A program made the translations under genes and the position numbers. DNA of 64,000 nucleotides from Emticicia sp. C21 (GTDB lineage Bacteria; Bacteroidota; Bacteroidia; Cytophagales; Spirosomataceae): assembly GCF_003418935.1 (NCBI RefSeq), contig NZ_QVMT01000010.1:186001-250000 (forward strand). Reading direction: 5' to 3'. The notes beneath the pieces were generated by a model. The model did no database searches. It was not told the DNA's origin and worked only from the letters and a program-made list of their open reading frames with translations. Below are positions 55,866 to 64,000 of the stretch, one piece after another. Each line of letters starts with the position of its first letter. Positions within the stretch are counted from its first letter, which is position 1.

Positions 55866-56843
55866 ATGGATTTAATATCAGACCTGGGTGCTTTGGCGCT
55901 TGGTAGCCGTTTAAAACGTTTAAGTGACAGAATGATGAAATCTGTTTCTGAAATATATAGAAATTCAGGAGTAGACTTTGAATCGAAATGGTTTCCTCTA
56001 TTCTATTTATTAAGCAAAGAGGGTGAAAAGGGAATTATGGAGATTGCAGAAATTCTCAATATCAGTCACCCCGGTGTGATTCAGATAGCGAAAGAAATGG
56101 AAAAAGAAGGTTGGATAGTTTCAGAGAAATCGGGACGAGATGCCAGAAAAAGACATTTAAAACTAACTGAAAGGGCTTGGGATGCGCTACCTCAATTAGA
56201 AGAAATGTGGGTGAGTTTTCGGGCAAATAATGAAAAGATTATCAAAGGTTCTCAACAGAATATTCTTCTGGCCTTAGAAGAATTTGAGCATTTTATGGAT
56301 AATAACGATTTCAAAAAGCAATACTATGAGACTTTCGAAGAAATAAAAGAAAATTCTATTGAAATCAAGCTTTTCGAAGAGAAGTATCAGCAGCAGGTAG
56401 AAGATATGGTGCTTTCAATTCAGAATGGGGAATTTAATTTAGGATTAACTGCGCAAAGACAACCTGATTTACACAACCTGAAAGCCTTTTATAACGATAA
56501 GGGTAACTGGCTTTGGGTGGCTCTTAATAAAAGTGATGAGTTAGTCGGCACTATTGGGTTAGAGCGACTTAACGATAAACAATCTGTACTAAGGAAAATG
56601 TTTATCAAAAAAGAATATAGAGGTAAACCCTTTGGTTTGGCTCAAAAGTTATTCGAAATTTTAGTAAAGGAAGCGAAACATCAGGAATTTAAAGAAATTC
56701 TATTAGATACGCCTTTGGTTACGCATGCCGCTCATCGTTTTTATGAGCGCAATGGGTTTGAGTTAATCACTAATAATCTGGTGCCTGATAATTATATTTT
56801 GCCCAAGGGAATTATGCTTAAAATCTATCGGCTTTCCTTATAA
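55866..56843 (+). CDS. Fusion of MarR-type regulator and GNAT acetyltransferase
   Basis: The 325-residue protein has a winged-helix MarR domain (about residues 1-150: FPLFYLLSKEGEKGIMEIAEILNISHPGVIQIAKEMEKEGWI with HTH and wing ARKRHLKLTE) followed by a GNAT domain (about 165-325: LVGTIGLERLNDKQSVLRKMFIKKEYRGKPFGLAQKLFEIL, acetyl-CoA loop EYRGKPFGL, and AAHRFYERNGFELI). Such fusions are annotated as bifunctional HTH regulator/GNAT; the acetyltransferase half is thought to sense or modify a small molecule. It sits behind its own operator and is divergent from another GNAT gene. Confidence 0.9.
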   Translation: MDLISDLGALALGSRLKRLSDRMMKSVSEIYRNSGVDFESKWFPLFYLLSKEGEKGIMEIAEILNISHPGVIQIAKEMEKEGWIVSEKSGRDARKRHLKLTERAWDALPQLEEMWVSFRANNEKIIKGSQQNILLALEEFEHFMDNNDFKKQYYETFEEIKENSIEIKLFEEKYQQQVEDMVLSIQNGEFNLGLTAQRQPDLHNLKAFYNDKGNWLWVALNKSDELVGTIGLERLNDKQSVLRKMFIKKEYRGKPFGLAQKLFEILVKEAKHQEFKEILLDTPLVTHAAHRFYERNGFELITNNLVPDNYILPKGIMLKIYRLSL

Positions 56844-56954
56844 TCAGTTATTCTCCCTTAAAATAAGTTATTATCCGTTAAATAAGTATTCATCGATCAT
56901 TCATAGGCAAAAGGCATTTGTATAAGTTATTTTTAGGTATAAATGCCCTTTACC

Positions 56955-59893
56955 ATGAAAAATCAATTTCTCTTCCTCAGTATTTGCTACTGCCTTGCGT
57001 TTCCTTCCGAAGGTCAGAAAAAACTTTATCTTCCAGATAATTCATTCAAATTTAAACTGGCCAAATTTAAAATGCCTCTTTTTGGAAAACAAGAAATTGT
57101 GGGTATGTTTAAAGATTTGCTTCTTATTCAAACTACTATAGACAATGCCCCTGTTCTATTATTAGTCGATAAAGATGGAAACATTGTTGAAAATTTTGAG
57201 GGGGTTTGGTATCTTCCTCAAAATTGGCAGGAAGAAAACGGATTTTGGTTATACCAGCCCCCACAATCAGGATTAGGGCCTAGTATAATCAATATTCTAA
57301 AATATAATTTCCCTTCCCGAAAACGAGAAATAAAAAGTGTTGAAATACCGGAGTACTATCAATACTCCAGGTTTATACCTACTATTAGCTCTAATCATTT
57401 TTTATGTCTTAATCTACAAAAAGAAATATTTGTATTTGGATTCAATTCTGGAAAACTTACTAAAATTACAACCCGTGGGCATGAAATTGTAAGTTTCAAC
57501 TTAAATAATAATACTACCCATGTTAATATCTTTGAAAAGGTATATGATTCAGAACATATAACGATAAAATTCTATCAAGTGCCTATCAATGAAGAAATTG
57601 ATTTTAAAAAACATTTAAAGTGGAATAAAGATAGTAAAGCCTTAAAAGTTAGTAAGTTTTATGATACCTTCTCTCCAAATATAAGTTTTGCCTCTTCAAA
57701 TGAATTTATTATCAAATACGCTCAATTCGAAGATACTTTGGCTATTGCTACCAAGTATGATTTAGAGGGAAGAATTATATCAAACTTCAGATTAACAGAG
57801 CCGCAGAATTTAAAATTTAGCATAGAAAATTCCGGAAACGATTATTATCAGATAAGCACTCTCGACAATACATGGTTTTTAACTTACTCGGGGTTGGGAA
57901 GTATTATCTACCAAACAAGCGGTTCAGAAAAGATACTTAATTTTAAAAATCAACACTTGCTCCAGATCCCTGATAATTTACAGGCGAGCACAAATAAGTA
58001 TTTTATATTTTCTGATAGTACGAATACCTTAAGAACTGTCAATACCCGAGACTTAAGTATAAAAGACTACCCTTACAAAATACCTGATGCCAGGAAAAGC
58101 TACACTATAACCAAAGTCCATGCATTGCCGGATAGTAGTTATTGGGTGCATTATAATTCGCCGGGCGGCACTTATATTAAATATAACCAAAACGATAAAG
58201 AGGTTTATCGCACCCCCGACTCACTTCATATTTTAACTGGGACTAATAGTTTTTATCAATTAAATGATTCGAATGTTTTAATTGCTACCTATAAAATTGG
58301 GTCGACTGATTATTGTAATAATTGTGTCAATATTATAAACAAATACTTAAAAGTTAATAGCAAAATCAATCAACTTTTTTAGACACTAAGGAGGTTTTCC
58401 AGGGTAAGCCCATCTATTATTATGATATGCCACGACAGCATTTCTATGTAAAAACAGATTCCTTAATCAGATATACTTCTGATTTTAAAGTTGATACAAC
58501 TTTTCGGATAGAAAAGAACATTAAAGTTGGTTCTATGCTGGTAAGCAGGCAAGGGAATATTTATTTAGGCCAGACATTCTTTAATTACGAGATTGATAGT
58601 CTTTACAAATTGGATTCAAAAGGTAAGGTGCTTTGGCGAAAGAAGTATATTTTAGGTGAGGATAATCCATATGCTCAAGGAGGAGGCGTAATCTATGGTG
58701 GATTATATCCCATATTTAATAAAGACAGTATCATTATTTGGGGAAGCCTTAGGTGTGGTGAAGGATGCTACACAAATAATAATATAGCTTTATCAGAAAA
58801 TGATAAACTTATAAAGCTTTCTTATCTGGAAAAATTAGAGAGTTATGGTCCCGGAACTAAATTTATAGACAAATATGGGATTTTTATTAAAAATGGAAGC
58901 ACTTTTTTAGTCTATAATCCAATCAAAAACGCTATTGAAAAAGATACTAATAGCAGGATAAAATTTGCCAGTATTTATGAAGAAATTTATGAACTTGATG
59001 TCCTTCCAAATCAGGATTTACTGGTTATTGAAAATAATATACTAAAAAAATTCAGTGCCAGAAAAACTATATGGGCAACTATAAATAATCTTGAAAAAGA
59101 AAAGGAAAAGAATTCAGCTAGTTTCTGGAGCTTAGCTGTGGTAGATGCGTTAAAAACATTCATAAAACTAGATGTTTTTACTTCAGATAGCTCTAACGCT
59201 ATATTAAAACTTATACCCGAAAATTCTGATGTAGCTTATATTAAAGACCAAACTTTATTTTTTACGGGCAAAGAGGGCAAGGTAAAGGTATTTGCCCAAT
59301 CAATAAATGGTGGAGAGCCTTATATAAGTCCAGAATTTACAGTTTATAAAGGGTTCCCATTTTTCTCAATCCATGTTGAGGGAGGGGCAATATATCCCAA
59401 TCGTCCGGTTGTATTAACATTCGAATCCGTTGAAAACATCAGTTTTAAAATAGACACTGTGCAAGGTGCGTGTCAATTGCGAGAAGGCAAAATTGTTGCT
59501 ACTACTCCTTATTCAGAAAACTGTTGGGTATCCTACAGTTGGACAGGAACTGATATTTATGCTTCCGGAAATAGTATATTTCTCATAAGTGTGCTTGACT
59601 ACCCATTCATAGAGGATGAAGATATAGGTAAAAACACTGTACTTTTTCCCAATCCACTAACTCAAAATCTATTAAGTATAAAAAGTCCAAGAGAAAATAT
59701 AGACCGCATCAATATCACGAACATAAATGGGCAGAAAACAGAATTAAATATGTTTCAATCTACGTTTCAGAAAGGTAGGTTTATTTCTGATTTTGAAATT
59801 AGCGAAAACTTCAACCCTGGCGTTTACATAGTAGAGTTATTCGATAAAAAAGGAGTAATAATAAAGAAAGAAAAGCTAATTATTGCCAGATAA
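56955..59893 (+). pseudogene. T9SS cargo protein gene broken by a poly-T frameshift
   Basis: Frame 1 (ATG at 56955, MKNQFLFLSICYCLAFPSEGQ signal) runs to a stop at 58382; frame 2 (open from 58361) starts with its own ATG at 58427 and ends at 59893 with a type IX sorting domain (FPNPLTQNLLSIKS to the end, GVYIVELFDKKGVIIKKEKLIIAR-like, T9SS type A). The frames meet at six T (58375-58380): adding one T gives NQLFLDTKEVFQGKPIYYYD. The joined protein would be about 980 residues of beta-propeller-like repeats. It might be a pseudogene, a phase-variable gene or a homopolymer base error. Confidence 0.8.
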
Positions 59894-59900
59894 TATTGGA

Positions 59901-59935
59901 AGAAAAAATAGCCGCTGATAGTTTCAGCGGCTATT
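59901..59935 (-). terminator. Terminator of clpB
   Basis: A perfect 12-bp stem (59907-59918 with 59924-59935, loop TAGTT) is followed on the minus strand by TTTTTT. It lies 28 bases after the clpB stop codon. Confidence 0.88.
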
Positions 59936-59962
59936 AAGCTTATCTATTCTATTTAGCTATTA

Positions 59963-62581
59963 TTAATCTATTTCTAGTGCGTTATTACCCACATTCTCAA
60001 AGATTATCTCCCCGTCATTATCCAGTTCCATCATAATGACTGAATCTTTCTGCACTTTTCCGGCTAAGATATCTTTTGAGAGTTCGTTCAGAATCTTACG
60101 TTGCAATACGCGTTTCAAAGGTCTGGCACCGAAACTTGGATCATATCCTTCTTCGCCTAATTTGGCTAATACCTCATCAGCAGCTTCTAAGGTTATGCCT
60201 TGTTCTGCCACACGCGCCTGAATTTGTTTGAACTGAATACTGATGATTTTATGTAAGTTTTCCTTGGTTAAAGGCTCAAACAAGACAATTTCATCAATAC
60301 GGTTCAGGAACTCTGGTCTTACAAAGGCTTTTAGTTGGTCTAATACTGCATTTTTGGTTTCTTCTAGAATCAGATGATAATTCCAACCCTCGTTTTCAGC
60401 AAATTTCTCCTGAATAATATTACTACCCATGTTTGATGTCATGATAATAATAGTATTCTTGAAATTGGCCACACGACCTTTATTATCTGTCAAACGCCCT
60501 TCGTCTAGCACCTGCAATAAAATATTCCAAACGTCTGGGTGAGCCTTTTCTATTTCGTCAAGCAAAACAACACTATACGGTTTGCGACGAATAGCCTCTG
60601 TCAATTGTCCCCCTTCATCATATCCAACGTATCCCGGAGGGGCTCCCACCAAACGGCTTACAGCATGGCGCTCCTGATATTCACTCATATCTATTCTGAC
60701 CAGTGCATTATCATCATTAAATAGATATTCTGCAAGCGCTTTTGCCAATTCTGTTTTACCTACACCTGTAGGCCCTAAGAATAAAAAACTACCAATCGGA
60801 CGTTTAGGGTCTTGCAAGCCCGCACGTGAACGACGCACGGCATCGGCCACTACTGTTATGGCTTCGTTTTGACCTGCTACACGATTGTGTAATTCTTTTT
60901 CGAGGTGTAATAATTTTTCACGTTCGCTTTGTAGCATCTTAGCCACAGGAATCCCTGTCCATTTAGCTACTACTTCAGCAATATTTTCTGCAGATACCTC
61001 TTCATTCAATAAGGTTGAATGTGTATTATCTGCCTGTTTTTGAATTTCATTCAATTTATTATTGGCTTCCAAAAGTCTTCCGTAACGTATCTCAGCAACT
61101 TTGCCATAATCACCTGCACGTTCGGCCTGGTCAGCCTCTAATTTCAATTGTTCGATTTGTTCTTTCAACGAGCGCAATTCATTGATTGAGCCTTTTTCGT
61201 TTTCCCATTTGGCTTTCAATTCATTACGTCTTTCGCTTAGGTCAGCGATTTCTTTATTCAGAATGCTTTCTTTGTCTTTATTATTTTCCCGACGTATCGC
61301 CTCCCGCTCAATCTCCAATTGCATAATCTTCCGATTCAGCTCGTCCAGTTCTTCCGGCATTGAATCCATTTCCAGACGTAATTTAGAAGCGGCCTCATCC
61401 ATCAAATCAATGGCTTTATCAGGCAAGAAACGGTCTGAAATGTATCTGTCAGATAACTCTACGGCAGCAATTACAGCATCATCCTGAATACGAACCCCGT
61501 GGTGTAATTCGTATTTTTCTTTAATACCACGCAAGATTGAAATCGCATCCGGCACATTGGGTTCATCAACCATTACCGATTGGAAACGACGTTCCAGAGC
61601 CTTGTCTTTCTCGATATATTTCTGATACTCAGCAAGGGTTGTTGCTCCGATGGTATGTAATTCCCCCCGCGATAAAGCCGGTTTCAATAAGTTGGCTGCA
61701 TCCATAGCACTCTCACCTCCGGCACCAGCGCCAATCAGGGTATGAATCTCGTCAATAAACAACACCATCTCCCCTTCTGAATCTGTTACCTCTTTGATAA
61801 CGGCTTTCAGACGCTCCTCAAATTCACCTTTATATTTAGCCCCCGCAATCAATAAGCCCATATCCAATGATACGATAGTTTTTGATTTCAGGTTTTCGGG
61901 TACGTCGCCTGAAACTATTCTTTGTGCCAGTCCTTCTACGATTGCTGTTTTACCTACACCCGGCTCGCCTAATAGAATCGGGTTATTTTTAGTACGGCGC
62001 GACAATATCTGTAACACACGACGAATCTCCTCGTCACGGCCGATTACCGGGTCAATTTTGCCTTGGCGGGCTAAATCATTCAGATTTTTGCTGTAGCGTG
62101 CAAGGGCTTGATAAGTATTTTCTGCGTTCTGGTCTTTCACTGGATTGTTTTTACCTCTTAGTTCTTGTATAGTGGATTTTAGTTCTTTCTCTTTAAAGCC
62201 TACTTCTTTCATCAGGCTTGCTACAGCATCTTTTCCTGCCACCAAACCCAGATAAAGTAGTTCGACACTCACAAACTGATCGTTAAATTCTTTCAGATAG
62301 CTCTGAGATTTTGCTAAAGCCGCCGATAGGTCGTTGCCCAAATAAGGTTGTGCACCACTTACTTTCGGATAGCCATTGACTATAGCCTCCAGGCGATTCG
62401 TAAATAAGTTTTCGTTTACATTTAGCTTATTCAATAAAAAAGACGATGTATTGGCGTCTTCTTCTAACAATGCTTTTAACAAGTGTCCGGTTTCAACTGC
62501 CTGTTGCATATTCCCCTGGGCAATCTGAACAGCTTGCTGGATAATCTCCTGGGCTTTTATGGTATATTGATTAAAATTCAT
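59963..62581 (-). CDS. clpB: ATP-dependent disaggregase ClpB
   Basis: The 872-residue Hsp100 has the Clp N-domain (residues 5-145), two AAA+ modules with Walker A GEPGVGKT (about 205) and GPTGVGKT (about 605), a coiled-coil middle domain (about 405-530, [15 protein letters not shown]-like) and the conserved pore loops. The ends [28 protein letters not shown] and [14 protein letters not shown] are typical. It rescues aggregated protein with DnaK after heat stress. The gene is alone, with a strong terminator downstream. Confidence 0.97.
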   Translation of the reverse strand: MNFNQYTIKAQEIIQQAVQIAQGNMQQAVETGHLLKALLEEDANTSSFLLNKLNVNENLFTNRLEAIVNGYPKVSGAQPYLGNDLSAALAKSQSYLKEFNDQFVSVELLYLGLVAGKDAVASLMKEVGFKEKELKSTIQELRGKNNPVKDQNAENTYQALARYSKNLNDLARQGKIDPVIGRDEEIRRVLQILSRRTKNNPILLGEPGVGKTAIVEGLAQRIVSGDVPENLKSKTIVSLDMGLLIAGAKYKGEFEERLKAVIKEVTDSEGEMVLFIDEIHTLIGAGAGGESAMDAANLLKPALSRGELHTIGATTLAEYQKYIEKDKALERRFQSVMVDEPNVPDAISILRGIKEKYELHHGVRIQDDAVIAAVELSDRYISDRFLPDKAIDLMDEAASKLRLEMDSMPEELDELNRKIMQLEIEREAIRRENNKDKESILNKEIADLSERRNELKAKWENEKGSINELRSLKEQIEQLKLEADQAERAGDYGKVAEIRYGRLLEANNKLNEIQKQADNTHSTLLNEEVSAENIAEVVAKWTGIPVAKMLQSEREKLLHLEKELHNRVAGQNEAITVVADAVRRSRAGLQDPKRPIGSFLFLGPTGVGKTELAKALAEYLFNDDNALVRIDMSEYQERHAVSRLVGAPPGYVGYDEGGQLTEAIRRKPYSVVLLDEIEKAHPDVWNILLQVLDEGRLTDNKGRVANFKNTIIIMTSNMGSNIIQEKFAENEGWNYHLILEETKNAVLDQLKAFVRPEFLNRIDEIVLFEPLTKENLHKIISIQFKQIQARVAEQGITLEAADEVLAKLGEEGYDPSFGARPLKRVLQRKILNELSKDILAGKVQKDSVIMMELDNDGEIIFENVGNNALEID

Positions 62582-62752
62582 CTTTCAACAATTTTGTATT
62601 TGTATCTATATCAACAAAAAGTATGCAGATAGTTTTTTTTCGGAAAAATTGACAGGAAAAGGGCGTTTTCGTAAAAAACAGAAAGACAAAAAGGCAGTTT
62701 CCCAAGATTATTTTCATAATTTTCGCACTTTTGGCATTTATTTCAGACCGAT

Positions 62753-63367
62753 ATGCTTTTCGACGATACATATACTACTATAAAACAAGCCACTGAAGCG
62801 CTATTTAAAGACAGAGGAAGTAAATTTTTAGCTTTTGCCTACCCTATTATAAATGAACAAGAAGTTAAGAAATATTTAGATGCACTTCGCGGTTTACATC
62901 CAAAAGCGAATCACCATTGTTATGCTTACAGATTAGGTCTTGACCGAAGCCAATTCAGGATAAATGATGATGGGGAGCCATCAGGTTCTGCAGGCAGACC
63001 AATCTTAAATGTGCTATTATCGAAAGATGTGACTAATGTTCTGGTCGTTGTAGTTCGCTACTTTGGTGGAACACTTCTGGGTGTGCCTGGTTTGATTAAT
63101 GCCTATAAATCGGCTACATTAGAAGCTTTAGGTGAGGCGGAACTAATACAAAAGACTATAAATGACGTTTATGAAATTAGCTTTGACTTTGAAGCGATGA
63201 ATGACGTGATGAAAGTGGTAAAGGAATTTGGATTGAAAATCAACAACCAGACTTATGATAACAGATGTGCATTGGCCATTGAAGTAAGAAAATCTATATT
63301 GAATCAGGTATTGACAAAAATAGAGAATATTGAAAGTGCCAATACAAAATACTTATCAACCTTGTAA
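62753..63367 (+). CDS. yigZ: IMPACT/YigZ family protein
   Basis: The 204-residue protein has the IMPACT N-domain (residues 15-130: HHCYAYRLG, NDDGEPSGSAGRPIL, VVVVRYFGGTLLGVPGLINAYKSA) and the C-terminal DUF1949 ferredoxin-like domain (from about 140, DVYEISFDFEAMNDVMKV). The family is thought to bind nucleic acids or act in translation or stress. It is divergent from clpB across a 171-base gap. No further partner is visible. Confidence 0.9.
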   Translation: MLFDDTYTTIKQATEALFKDRGSKFLAFAYPIINEQEVKKYLDALRGLHPKANHHCYAYRLGLDRSQFRINDDGEPSGSAGRPILNVLLSKDVTNVLVVVVRYFGGTLLGVPGLINAYKSATLEALGEAELIQKTINDVYEISFDFEAMNDVMKVVKEFGLKINNQTYDNRCALAIEVRKSILNQVLTKIENIESANTKYLSTL

Positions 63368-63385
63368 AGTCACTTTCCGCATAGG

Positions 63386-63414
63386 CAAAAAAAAAGCAAG
63401 AAACAATCTCGCTT
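63386..63414 (-). terminator. Terminator of the small membrane protein gene
   Basis: AAGCAAGA (63394-63401) and TCTCGCTT (63407-63414) pair with one mismatch; on the minus strand a run of nine T follows. It lies 26 bases after the stop at 63441. Confidence 0.6.
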
Positions 63415-63440
63415 AGTTTTCTTATTTAATTTATAGTTTG

Positions 63441-63731
63441 TTAGAAGAGTCTTGAAAATGCCACTGCCACAAATACAACAATAGAAGCCCACATAGGCAC
63501 TCTACGAGCTTTGTAAACAGCTATTTTAAATACTTTAAGGTATTCCATTCTTAGCCATACCACTACGGCTAACAACAAAAACATCACAGCACTAGAGAAC
63601 TTAAAAGCCATTACATGCGCTGGATTCGTCGAGAAGTAAAGATAAATATTTACTAATAAAAGTAGGACTCCAAGAAGACCAAATACTTTAACTGTCCATG
63701 TGTAAGTTTCTTTGTCTATGTTATTTCTCAT
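63441..63731 (-). CDS. Small membrane protein of unknown function
   Basis: The 96-residue protein has three predicted membrane helices (VFGLLGVLLLLVNIYLYF, FKFSSAVMFLLLAVVVWLRM and WASIVVFVAVAFSRLF) separated by short charged loops (KVFKIAVYKARRVP). No known family is recognised. It has a terminator but no clear promoter upstream within 100 bases. The last 268 bases of the window hold no other gene. Confidence 0.6.
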   Translation of the reverse strand: MRNNIDKETYTWTVKVFGLLGVLLLLVNIYLYFSTNPAHVMAFKFSSAVMFLLLAVVVWLRMEYLKVFKIAVYKARRVPMWASIVVFVAVAFSRLF

Positions 63732-64000
63732 GATTTTGTTGTTTGATGTACAAATGTAAAATAATTATTAAGTATTTGTCAAGTATTTTAAATTAAAATT
63801 TGGAAATTATTATTAATTCAAAATAATATTCTGACAAGCATCTAAATTATGTATCTTTTAATATTAGAATAATACAATAATTATTTTCACAAATCCGTAA
63901 AATTATGTTTCAAAACCCACCATTGTGTCTGAAAAAATTAAAAATTTGACAAAATCTTGTTTTTATACAATCTCTAGTAATTGTATAAAAGAATATGTTT
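63732..64000. other. A/T-rich intergenic end of the window with an 11-bp inverted repeat
   Basis: No gene is seen. TTTTATACAAT (63961-63971) and ATTGTATAAAA (63980-63990) form a perfect 11-bp inverted repeat with an 8-base spacer, which may be an operator or a hairpin for a gene just beyond the window. Confidence 0.5.

Noticed and set aside
62582-62752. Heat-shock promoter for clpB
   Set aside because: The best candidate (TACTTTTTG) has one base too many in the -7 element and no -33 partner.

Overview
The window looks like a stretch of core chromosome from a member of the Bacteroidota, most likely order Cytophagales (an Emticicia-, Arcicella- or Spirosoma-like bacterium; the genus is a guess). 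The signs are low GC, promoters of the Bacteroidota type (TTTG, about 20 bases, TAnnTTTG) with almost no Shine-Dalgarno sequences, a type IX secretion (T9SS) C-terminal sorting domain, paired TonB receptor and DUF4249 or HmuY lipoproteins, GSCFA and DUF3857 proteins, LytS/LytTR two-component pairs, and a CarB without its C-terminal regulatory domain. I see no rRNA, tRNA, CRISPR array, transposase, integrase or prophage gene.

Layout. 1-7.3 kb: a partial sorbosone-dehydrogenase-like secreted protein and three consecutive DUF3857/transglutaminase-like secreted proteins, all on the minus strand; only one of the three keeps the catalytic cysteine. 7.5-14.1 kb: a secreted endonuclease/exonuclease/phosphatase, then a DUF4249 lipoprotein with its TonB receptor, next to a LytS-type kinase and LytTR regulator. 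14.4-18.5 kb (plus): DUF2490, GSCFA, DUF2071 and Mrp proteins. 18.5-23.9 kb (minus): ftsB, eno, yicC, a frameshifted S41 peptidase and a DUF5694-like protein. 24.1-25.9 kb (plus): a second LytS/LytTR pair. 25.9-29.0 kb (minus): a tight operon of ABC ATPase, membrane protein and TlpA-like thioredoxin. 29.5-35.5 kb (plus): a small abundant-looking secreted protein, a TonB receptor with a HmuY lipoprotein behind an operator-like palindrome, and a Tat-exported Gfo/Idh oxidoreductase. 35.5-49.9 kb (mostly minus): an ABC exporter, a DoxX-like membrane protein with a redoxin, acetoacetyl-CoA synthetase, DUF3108, an aminopeptidase-family protein, carB, and the lptE / sigma-54 activator / miaB operon. 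50-64 kb: a gluconate-type permease, a TamL-like outer membrane protein, an RNA methyltransferase with a pentapeptide protein, a GNAT enzyme divergent from a MarR-GNAT fusion, a T9SS cargo gene broken in a poly-T tract, clpB, an IMPACT/YigZ protein and a small membrane protein.

How the genes fit together. Most of the window is housekeeping (glycolysis, pyrimidine/arginine supply, tRNA thiolation, septation, disaggregase, LPS and outer membrane assembly). The accessory parts concern the cell envelope: two TonB uptake loci, two LytTR signalling pairs with candidate 21-bp-spaced direct repeats nearby, a heme/iron-type operon with a near-palindrome over its promoter, and a MarR-GNAT gene with a tandem 12-bp palindrome in front of it. 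Two genes (S41 peptidase and T9SS cargo) carry single-base frameshifts, which may be real decay, phase variation or base-calling error. I did not find a clear unknown defence or mobile system. The least explained loci are the ABC/TlpA operon, the DUF3857 triplet and the MarR-GNAT locus.
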